In this document: positions 57,969-64,000 of the stretch, piece by piece
How the letters are laid out: the number at the start of each line of letters is the position of its first letter
How positions within the stretch are numbered: the stretch's first letter is position 1
Source of the DNA: Lentilactobacillus otakiensis DSM 19908 = JCM 15040
GTDB taxonomy: Bacteria; Bacillota; Bacilli; Lactobacillales; Lactobacillaceae
Reading direction: 5' to 3'
Length of the DNA: 64,000 nt
NCBI RefSeq assembly: GCF_001434145.1
Contig: NZ_AZED01000014.1
Location: 558,001-622,000 of the forward strand
Made by a program: the position numbers and the translations under genes
The notes under the pieces: generated by a model
What the model was told of the DNA's origin: nothing
The model's database searches: none
What the model saw: only the letters and a program-made list of their open reading frames with translations

Positions 57969-58661
57969 CTATTCCATAAAGCTTTTCGAAATAATATTTA
58001 AGTTTTGATCAAAATCATACCGAATCGGCTTACCATTTGGCACTTCAACATTGGGAATATCGGCATCCGAGATGTTCTCCAAGAACTTAATCAAGGCTCG
58101 CAAAGTGCTTCCATGGGCCACAATCAGCTGGTTCTTGCCATCCAGCAGCCTGGGAGCAATCTCATCGACCCAATATGGAATCAACCGTCGCTGGGCCATC
58201 TCAAGGCTCTCCCCCAGCGGAATCTTGACGCCATATCGATCATAGCGTGAATCTTCATCTCGTTTGTTTAACAACGGCGGCACAACGGTAAAGCTCCGCC
58301 GCCAAATTTTAAGCTGCTTGGCACCAACTTGCTCTTTGACCTTTAATTTGTTTTTGCCCCGCAAGCCACCATAGTGCCGCTCGTTGAGGCGCCAGGACTT
58401 ATGTTCCGGAATAAAATTCTGGCCAATTTCATCTAAGACAATGTTGGTCGTGATAATTGCCCGTTTTAAGAATGAGGTGTGAACGTCATCAAACTGAAGT
58501 TCGGATTTTGCAATGACTTTTCCTGCCGTATGGGCTTGTTCGACGCCTTTATCAGTTAGAGAAACGTCACTCCAGCCAGTAAAAATATTGTCCCGGTTCG
58601 CTTGACTTTCCCCATGGCGCATGATTACTAATGTCGGCACATTTACATCCTCTTTACTCAA
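57969..58661 (-). CDS. gpmA: 2,3-bisphosphoglycerate-dependent phosphoglycerate mutase
   Basis: 230 residues. RHGES phosphohistidine motif near 15-19, [26 protein letters not shown], and second catalytic His in [19 protein letters not shown] near 186. Interconverts 3- and 2-phosphoglycerate. The central region (about 110-150) departs from the canonical enzyme ([29 protein letters not shown]), so this may be a secondary paralogue. Monocistronic between pepC and the carrier gene. Confidence 0.9.
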   Translation of the reverse strand: MSKEDVNVPTLVIMRHGESQANRDNIFTGWSDVSLTDKGVEQAHTAGKVIAKSELQFDDVHTSFLKRAIITTNIVLDEIGQNFIPEHKSWRLNERHYGGLRGKNKLKVKEQVGAKQLKIWRRSFTVVPPLLNKRDEDSRYDRYGVKIPLGESLEMAQRRLIPYWVDEIAPRLLDGKNQLIVAHGSTLRALIKFLENISDADIPNVEVPNGKPIRYDFDQNLNIISKSFME

Positions 58662-58767
58662 ATTAATTTGTTCACAAATAATATTATAAAAAAGATGACC
58701 TCAGTCACCTTCTAATCTTTTCAACTTTCTCATTGATCTTGCGAACAGATTTAGTGTAGCATTTCTC

Positions 58768-59712
58768 CTAAAGCTTCTCAACCAAGACCATCAGGAGCGG
58801 GATCATGACCAAACTCAGCAACGTTGTTTCTGCAACCATGATCGATGCATATTCAGAATCGGCATGGTACAGTCTTGACACAACTGGTGCATTGGTCATG
58901 ATCGGCATCGCCGACTGCATGATAAATACTTGCTTCATCATCACTGGAAGCGGTGTTGGAATGACCAAGAGCGACATAATAATTGGCGCCAGCATGAAAC
59001 GGCCAAACAAGATCAAGAAATTGCTGCGGTCAAAATGCACATTGGTCAAATCAACACTATTAATTGAAATTCCAATAAAAATCATTGAGAGTGGAATCGT
59101 TAAATTCCCTATGTAATTAAAGTCCTGCATCAAAAAGTCCGGCAGCGTGACGTGCAGTAATACCAATACCACGCCAAGCATAAAACCAAGCAGTGGCGGC
59201 GAGAAAACCTTCTTCAGCGTCTGTTTCCAATTAAAGGAAGCTTCACCCTTACCATCTTTTTGAATCAGGTAAACACCCAGCGTCCAGAAGAAGGTCGTGT
59301 TGGCCATATAATAAACCAAGACAAAGGGTAAACTGGATTTTCCGAACAATGCCATGTTGACAGGTAATCCAACAAACACGGTATTTGAGTTGGAGAACAT
59401 GGACATGAATAATCCTGAATGCATCTTCGGAATCTTTGCGAATCTAACAACTAAGACGGAGACAATGTATAGCAATAACATCGAAACAATTGGGAAAAAT
59501 AAATCCGGTAGCGTTGTGAGCAGCTTCTTGGCAGTAAATTTTTCCATAATCGTTGAAATCATATACGCCGGCAAAGCAACTTGGGTAACCAAACGGGCAA
59601 TCATGCTGGTCATCTTACCATCGAACCAATCGTTTCTGGCTAATATAAATCCCAGGGCAATCATAATTAAAATGATCAAAACCCCGGAAACAGCATTAAC
59701 AAATACTTCCAT
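58768..59712 (-). CDS. AEC family transporter (auxin efflux/malate permease type)
   Basis: 314 residues from ATG 59712, favoured by GAGG seven bases upstream; ATG 59718 is too close to that site. About ten hydrophobic segments in two halves, with SNSNTVFVGLPVNMALFG and SAMPIMTNAPVVSRLY typical of the family. Members in lactic acid bacteria carry organic acids such as malate. Substrate here is unknown, and no malolactic gene is adjacent. Confidence 0.88.
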   Translation of the reverse strand: MEVFVNAVSGVLIILIMIALGFILARNDWFDGKMTSMIARLVTQVALPAYMISTIMEKFTAKKLLTTLPDLFFPIVSMLLLYIVSVLVVRFAKIPKMHSGLFMSMFSNSNTVFVGLPVNMALFGKSSLPFVLVYYMANTTFFWTLGVYLIQKDGKGEASFNWKQTLKKVFSPPLLGFMLGVVLVLLHVTLPDFLMQDFNYIGNLTIPLSMIFIGISINSVDLTNVHFDRSNFLILFGRFMLAPIIMSLLVIPTPLPVMMKQVFIMQSAMPIMTNAPVVSRLYHADSEYASIMVAETTLLSLVMIPLLMVLVEKL

Positions 59713-59750
59713 AGACATTCCTCAATTCTAAAAATCAATAACAATGAATT

Positions 59751-59761
59751 ATTATAGCACA
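59751..59761 (-). promoter_or_regulatory. Extended -10 promoter of the AEC carrier
   Basis: Minus-strand TGCTATAAT (TATAAT plus 59751-59756) without a recognisable -35, 39 bases before the start codon. Confidence 0.5.
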
Positions 59762-59923
59762 ATTAGAATCCACAGCCGGTTATAATTTTTGGTATAATTG
59801 AACAAGTTGGCCACAACTGATGTTACAATTATTAAATAATGTTTAAATAACCTAAGATTTCTGCAATCAAGTCCAAATCTGCCATATACTTTTGGAAGAA
59901 TTTTTTGTAAATGAGGAGTCAAT

Positions 59924-61021
59924 ATGCCATCAGATAAAGATAACAATAACGATTTTGAACCAGTATATTCACGCCGGGCTGACAAGAAACCCCACTATAA
60001 GCAAAAGAACCATCGCCGCCGAAGAATCATTGGCTGGAGTATCTTTTTTGTCCTACTAGTTGCCCTTGGTGGTGGCTTGGTCTGGGGATACGGTGCCTAT
60101 AAGAGTGCCAAGTCGACATTCAAACAAACCTACGATTCAACCAACGTGGCCAAAGCTAGAAACGTTTCGTCAGTCATTCAGCAAGGCAAGCCACTTTCGA
60201 TTCTCTTGTTGGGAACTGATACCGGTGCTTTGGGTCGTCACGATACCGGCCGGACTGATACAATGATCGTCGCTTCTGTGAACCCTAAGAAGAAGACTAT
60301 TCATTTAACCAGTATCGCACGAGACACCAAAGTGGTGGTTCCCGGCGATACGCAATCATATGAAAAGATCAACGCTGCTTATACAATTGGTGGTGCGGGA
60401 ACGGCAGTTAAAACTGTTCAGAATCTTCTAGATATTCCGATTGATTTTTACGCAATTATCAACATGGGTGGCTTGGAAAAAATGGTTAATGCTGTTGGAG
60501 GGGTTGACGTTACCCCACCACTGACATTCCAATATGGTGCTGCTAACGTTGTTAAGGGAAAGAAAATCCATTTGAATGGCAAGCAGGCCTTAGACTACTC
60601 CAGAATGCGTGACGATGATCCTCGCGGCGATTATGGCCGTCAAGCACGTCAACGTCAAATCATTAAGAAATTAGTCATGAAGGGTTTGAACATCACATCC
60701 CTTCCCCGATATAAATCAATTCTTTCATCCTTATCAGGCAACATGAAGACTGATATGACATTCGATGATATGATTGCCATTCGAGCTAAATACGGTGACG
60801 CTACTCATCACATCAAGTCACAAACCCTTCAGGGTGAAAATGCAATGATCGATGGGCTTTCGTACCAAGTTGTCCCACAAACTGAGTTACTCAGGGTTTC
60901 AAACGACATTCGGACCTCACTTGGTTTAGCGAAGTCGTCCAAGCTTCAAACCAGTCAAACCAATACTGATGATGGTACGGGTGCAGCAACCCAGTCATCA
61001 TCAACTTACAACGGGTATTAA
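59924..61021 (+). CDS. LytR-CpsA-Psr (LCP) family cell-wall ligase
   Basis: 365 residues. Basic N-terminal tail (NHRRRRR-like) then one transmembrane helix (about 36-58) and an extracellular LCP domain: LLLGTDTG near 93-100, GRTDTMIVASVNP near 106-118, SIARDTKV, and DYSRMRDDDPRGDYGRQARQRQII near 223-246, the pyrophosphate-binding Arg/Asp residues. A serine/threonine-rich C-terminal tail follows. Attaches teichoic acid or polysaccharide to peptidoglycan, a step downstream of TagO. GAGGAG precedes ATG 59924. Confidence 0.94.
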   Translation: MPSDKDNNNDFEPVYSRRADKKPHYKQKNHRRRRIIGWSIFFVLLVALGGGLVWGYGAYKSAKSTFKQTYDSTNVAKARNVSSVIQQGKPLSILLLGTDTGALGRHDTGRTDTMIVASVNPKKKTIHLTSIARDTKVVVPGDTQSYEKINAAYTIGGAGTAVKTVQNLLDIPIDFYAIINMGGLEKMVNAVGGVDVTPPLTFQYGAANVVKGKKIHLNGKQALDYSRMRDDDPRGDYGRQARQRQIIKKLVMKGLNITSLPRYKSILSSLSGNMKTDMTFDDMIAIRAKYGDATHHIKSQTLQGENAMIDGLSYQVVPQTELLRVSNDIRTSLGLAKSSKLQTSQTNTDDGTGAATQSSSTYNGY

Positions 61022-61031
61022 AAATAAATTA

Positions 61032-61080
61032 AAAATGAGGTTGGAACAAAAGCATAAACTTTTGTTTCAACCTCATTTTT
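61032..61080. terminator. Bidirectional terminator between LCP gene and PTS operon
   Basis: AAAATGAGGTTGGAACAAAAG / CTTTTGTTTCAACCTCATTTT with A- and T-runs on both sides; convergent genes. Confidence 0.88.
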
Positions 61081-61089
61081 TCGTGTTTT

Positions 61090-61938
61090 TTAAACTAAAA
61101 TACCAGCAAAATAGCCAAAGATTCCAAGAACAAACAGTCCCAAAATGATCCAGATTGGAGATATCCGCTTTCGAATGAGCCAGACACAGACCAACGTTAG
61201 AATGATTGGGGCAATCACATCAATACTTGAATTAGCAATTTTACCCATTAGATTACCGCCCGAGCCGCCAAAGAAGCCAGCTAGTGGAGCAAAATCTATT
61301 TTCACCCATCTGGCGACGATAACTCCCATCATAAAGACACCAAAGATAGAGGTAGCGTTGGCAACATACTTGATAATTCCAGTATTGAATAGATTAATAA
61401 TATCTGTCCCACGATGATAGCCAGCCATTTGGGTAACATAGCGAAACACGAGCCGCAGTATATTCCATGCAGTGAAAAAGAGGATTGGGCCCATGATACC
61501 ATAACCACTCAACACCAAACTGGCAGCAAATGCTGATAAGACTGGTCGGATTGTTCCCAACCAAATTGGATCTCCAAAGCCACCCATCGGTCCCATCATG
61601 GCCGTTTTGGTAGCGTTGATCGTATCATCTGAAATATCAGCACCATTTGCCCGCTGCTCTTCCATCGATAACACAACGCCGGTAATCAACGACTGCATGA
61701 TTGGAGCAGTGTTAAAGAATCCCAAATGTCGCTTCATTGCAGCTTTTCGTTGATCTCCGGCTGGATATAAACGCTTGATTGCAGGAGCCATTATGTAAGC
61801 AAATCCCAAGTTCTGCATCCGTTCAAAGTTCCACGAGCCCTGTTCAATTCCAGAACGCCAGAAGATCCGGAAAAAGTCCACCTTATGCAAGTGAACCGGT
61901 TGTTGGGCATTTATGTGACTATTTTGATTATTTTCCAT
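61090..61938 (-). CDS. Mannose-family PTS subunit IID
   Basis: 282 residues from ATG 61938 (GGAG about 10 bases upstream); a longer reading lies inside the IIC end. EIID-Man signature: WNFERMQNLGFAY, RHLGFFNTAP, and MGPMGGFGDPIWLGTIRP near 115-133, with hydrophobic segments at the C-terminus. Forms the membrane pore with IIC. Last gene of IIA-IIB-IIC-IID; overlaps the last codons of IIC on the coordinate map, so coupled. Confidence 0.95.
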   Translation of the reverse strand: MENNQNSHINAQQPVHLHKVDFFRIFWRSGIEQGSWNFERMQNLGFAYIMAPAIKRLYPAGDQRKAAMKRHLGFFNTAPIMQSLITGVVLSMEEQRANGADISDDTINATKTAMMGPMGGFGDPIWLGTIRPVLSAFAASLVLSGYGIMGPILFFTAWNILRLVFRYVTQMAGYHRGTDIINLFNTGIIKYVANATSIFGVFMMGVIVARWVKIDFAPLAGFFGGSGGNLMGKIANSSIDVIAPIILTLVCVWLIRKRISPIWIILGLFVLGIFGYFAGILV

Positions 61939-61951
61939 CAATCCCCAACTC

Positions 61952-62755
61952 CTATAAATCGTCCAGTTCCTTATCAAAGTCATCCAAATCGTCATCGTCG
62001 CCACTGGTCCCATTGGAATCGCCGTGTCGTCGACTCACGATCCAAACAAAACTGATTGCAACAATCAATCCAAATCCTGCCAAAACAAAGATATTGACGT
62101 CCGTAAAAATCGCAAGTAAAAAGCCAACCACAAACCAAATCCATAGCGACTTGCTGACCATCATGTTGATCAAATTGGCAAACCCAACTGCAGCAACCAT
62201 CCCAATCGAAACAGCAATCCCATTGGTAATCACCGCGGGTACCTGTTGCATTAACTGATGTATGTATTGCGGAGAAATCAACATCACTAAAACAGTTGGG
62301 ATCAAAACTCTGAGGCCTTGAATACCCAGACTCAACAAATGAATCCTATCCATTCTAGCAATTTCTGCTTTTTCAGCGGCATCGTCGGCATCGTGAACTA
62401 ATTTAACAATTGATTTTCGAATTGAAACACTCAATAACTGCCCAATCACAGCCAGTGGAATTGCCAAGGCAATTCCATGCTTAATACTCAAAGCAGCCGG
62501 TCCACAGACTAATAAGGCTGAAACAACAGAAGGCAGAGCAATGTCGGGAGCGACGGACGCCCCGATATTGATCCACCCAATTGTAATCATCTGCAAAGTT
62601 GCTCCCAAAATAATTCCAGCAGCCGGATTGCCAACCGCAAGTCCTACCAGGGTACACGCAACGATGGGTTGATACATTTGCCACTCGTCAAGAATGCCAT
62701 CCATGCCGACGACAAATGCAACCAGTAAAATTAAAATGATTGAAACCACGCTCAT
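61952..62755 (-). CDS. Mannose-family PTS subunit IIC
   Basis: 267 residues, polytopic EIIC-Man/sorbose type. N-terminal VVGMDGILDEWQMYQPIVACTLVGLAVGNP and GATLQMITIGWINIGASVAPD are hallmarks. The C-terminus ends in a strongly acidic tail (GDDDDLDDFDKELDDL), resembling the end of the IIA subunit. Sugar specificity cannot be read from sequence; mannose, sorbose or an amino sugar are possible. Confidence 0.95.
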   Translation of the reverse strand: MSVVSIILILLVAFVVGMDGILDEWQMYQPIVACTLVGLAVGNPAAGIILGATLQMITIGWINIGASVAPDIALPSVVSALLVCGPAALSIKHGIALAIPLAVIGQLLSVSIRKSIVKLVHDADDAAEKAEIARMDRIHLLSLGIQGLRVLIPTVLVMLISPQYIHQLMQQVPAVITNGIAVSIGMVAAVGFANLINMMVSKSLWIWFVVGFLLAIFTDVNIFVLAGFGLIVAISFVWIVSRRHGDSNGTSGDDDDLDDFDKELDDL

Positions 62756-62773
62756 TTGTTTACCTTCTGTTCA

Positions 62774-63277
62774 TTAAAAGCCCTTTTTGTCTAAAAGTTT
62801 TGGTAGATCTTCTTTTTTCTCAGCTGGAATTTTTTGAGCATAGACATCCAAATGAAAATCGTCCGCTAAGGATCGAATCTCCTTGGCAATTTCATCATTC
62901 ATTGAGATTGCATCTGTAAGCATACTCATCCCGTCCGAATAGGCAATGCTGCCTATATTGATGCCGATTTTCGAGAAATCAATGCCACCCTCGGCCAGTT
63001 TCAGCATGTCAGCCACCGTTTCAGTTAACAGCAGCGTGTTGAAAGAATCAAACCTGGAATCAAAGTAGGCTCTGATCATCTTATTAACACTTACAACATT
63101 TGCCTTAACACCAGGTGGTGCCACCTGGGTAATCAATGTCTTTCGTAAAGGATCCTTGGCAACTGAATCAGAAACTACCATGATCCGGTTAGGCTTAACT
63201 GCTCTGGTCCAAAATGTGGCAACTTGACCATGCAGTAAACGGCTATCCACTCTGGCAAGTCGAATATCCATTGTCAT
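62774..63277 (-). CDS. Mannose-family PTS subunit IIB
   Basis: 167 residues from ATG 63277 (GTG 63280 and ATG 63271 are alternatives). Cytosolic EIIB-Man fold with the phosphorylatable His in VDSRLLHGQVATFW near residue 16. Receives phosphate from IIA and passes it to the sugar at IIC/IID. The start overlaps the IIA stop codon, so translation is coupled. Confidence 0.95.
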   Translation of the reverse strand: MTMDIRLARVDSRLLHGQVATFWTRAVKPNRIMVVSDSVAKDPLRKTLITQVAPPGVKANVVSVNKMIRAYFDSRFDSFNTLLLTETVADMLKLAEGGIDFSKIGINIGSIAYSDGMSMLTDAISMNDEIAKEIRSLADDFHLDVYAQKIPAEKKEDLPKLLDKKGF

Positions 63278-63699
63278 CACAAATCATCTCCTAAATCGTC
63301 ATCATCCGTAGGCAGTGTAAACTGGCGAATCGAATCGTCGGAAATTTCGTTTATTTTATTGACTAATTCCGTCAAAGTGGAGTTGCGGGCCATGTAGGCC
63401 TCCAATAAAATTGGCAGATTAACGCCGGCAATCAGTGCCATCGATTCAGGATTCTCGGCCACAATCTGGGCGGAAGCGTTAAATGGCGAACCACCCCACA
63501 GATCTGCCAAAATCAGTGTTTGAGCGTCTTTGGGAAATTTACCCAATGTTGCCTTTACCTTCGTTGAAAGTGAAGCGACGCCATCATTAGCAGCCAATGA
63601 GACCCACCCAACCTGGTTCTGCTTGCCAGCAATCATTTCTGCTGTCTGAATTAAGCTCTTCGCAAAGTCTCCGTGACTCACAACCAAAATTGAAATCAT
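63277..63699 (-). CDS. Mannose-family PTS subunit IIA
   Basis: 140 residues. EIIA-Man fold; phospho-His at about residue 9 in VVSHGDFAKSL, then ADLWGGSPFNAS near 66-77. First gene of the PTS operon. The C-terminal tail PTDDDDLGDDL is unusually acidic. Receives phosphate from HPr, which also links it to CcpA-based catabolite control. Confidence 0.95.
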   Translation of the reverse strand: MISILVVSHGDFAKSLIQTAEMIAGKQNQVGWVSLAANDGVASLSTKVKATLGKFPKDAQTLILADLWGGSPFNASAQIVAENPESMALIAGVNLPILLEAYMARNSTLTELVNKINEISDDSIRQFTLPTDDDDLGDDL

Positions 63700-63720
63700 T
63701 TGCCCACCTATTTTCTTAAA

Positions 63721-63757
63721 ATATCACAAAGTCTGTTTACACCAAATATATCACAAA
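63721..63757 (-). promoter_or_regulatory. PTS operon promoter region with direct repeats
   Basis: Two identical ATATCACAAA (plus 63721-63730 and 63748-63757), i.e. minus-strand TTTGTGATAT repeats 27 bp apart. A possible promoter TTGGTG, 16 bp, TATTTT lies between and over them. The TTGTGA core resembles CRP/FNR- or Rex-type half-sites. Confidence 0.45.
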
Positions 63758-63779
63758 ACAAGCCACAAGTTCTGTCGAA

Positions 63780-64000
63780 TTACTCAATTGTCAGTAAGTC
63801 GGCCGGTGCCTTGAGATAATAATCGGTATCGACAAAGTCAGCGGACTTCTTAGTTCGCCAGCCAGCCAATGCAAATTTTACATTTGCGGCATGCGCTGCT
63901 TGAAGATCAAACTTCGTGTCACCAATATAAATTGTTGTCTCTGGAGTGGCATCAAGTTTCTCAATCCCCTTCAGAATCATATCGGGTGCCGGCTTCCCGT
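63780..64000 (-). CDS. HAD family phosphatase, C-terminal part
   Basis: Open at the right edge; 73 codons are visible. GKPAPDMILKGIEKL at the window border and IYIGDTKFDLQAAHAANV (motif IV, metal-binding Asp) identify a haloacid dehalogenase-type phosphatase of the phosphoglycolate-phosphatase-like branch. The nucleophile Asp motif lies outside the window. Substrate unknown. It precedes the PTS operon but is separated by a likely promoter. Confidence 0.88.
   Translation of the reverse strand, partial: GKPAPDMILKGIEKLDATPETTIYIGDTKFDLQAAHAANVKFALAGWRTKKSADFVDTDYYLKAPADLLTIE

Noticed and set aside
63700-63779. Sigma-54 promoter for the mannose-family PTS
   Set aside because: No GG-N10-GC pair of the -24/-12 type occurs; sigma-70-like elements fit better.

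Overview
This 64 kb window is a chromosomal segment of a low-to-moderate GC Firmicute, almost certainly a Lactobacillaceae species. Protein wording and gene order resemble the Lentilactobacillus/Secundilactobacillus-type lactobacilli, but the species cannot be fixed from sequence alone. Support comes from several Bacillus-like gene orders (secA-prfB; rex-abcF-tsaD-rimI-tsaB; holB-darA-tmk-yaaL-recR-yaaK-dnaX; radA-yacL-gltX-cysS-mrnC-rlmB-rae1-sigH-rpmG-secE-nusG-rplKA-rplJL). Further support is a class II galT, a mannose-family PTS, CcpA-type cre boxes and no sign of prophage, IS or CRISPR. The region is compact, mostly minus-strand housekeeping DNA.

Layout. 0-9.5 kb: the N-terminal part of a MinJ-like membrane protein, prfB (with the classic +1 recoding site), secA, hpf and comFC-comFA on the minus strand, then plus-strand yvyE and a tetR-flavodoxin-fold oxidoreductase pair. 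9.5-22 kb: tagO, lrgAB (probable pyruvate uptake), a KimA-like potassium transporter behind a long structured-looking leader, groES-groEL with CIRCE, rex, an ABC-F ATPase, then tsaD-rimI-tsaB for tRNA t6A and N-terminal acetylation. 22-30.7 kb: an acyl-ACP thioesterase and a replication/recombination operon, the SRP RNA, tadA and a small methyltransferase. 30.7-34.3 kb: nrdHEF behind two NrdR boxes. 34.5-39.3 kb: a D-lactate dehydrogenase-family gene and galK-galE-galT, both with cre boxes. 39.5-42.2 kb: mprF.

42.3-55.5 kb is the ribosomal/transcription block (rplL, rplJ, L10 leader, rplA, rplK, a DUF915-like hydrolase, nusG, secE, rpmG, sigH) followed by rae1, rlmB, mrnC, cysS, gltX, yacL, radA and dut. 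55.6-64 kb: rpiA, pepC, a phosphoglycerate mutase, an AEC-family carrier, an LCP cell-wall ligase, a complete mannose-family PTS (IIA-IIB-IIC-IID) and the C-terminal part of a HAD phosphatase at the window edge.

Themes. Potassium/c-di-AMP physiology appears twice (KimA, DarA). Redox and carbon control are visible as Rex-, cre- and GalR-like sites. The most unusual non-coding signal is a family of composite hairpin elements starting at or just after stop codons (prfB, abcF, nrdF, and a collapsed copy after gpmA): conserved outer flanks, different inner palindromes and, in two copies, the same loop sequence. I found no clear new multi-gene system. The kimA leader and the composite hairpins are the best candidates for undescribed biology.
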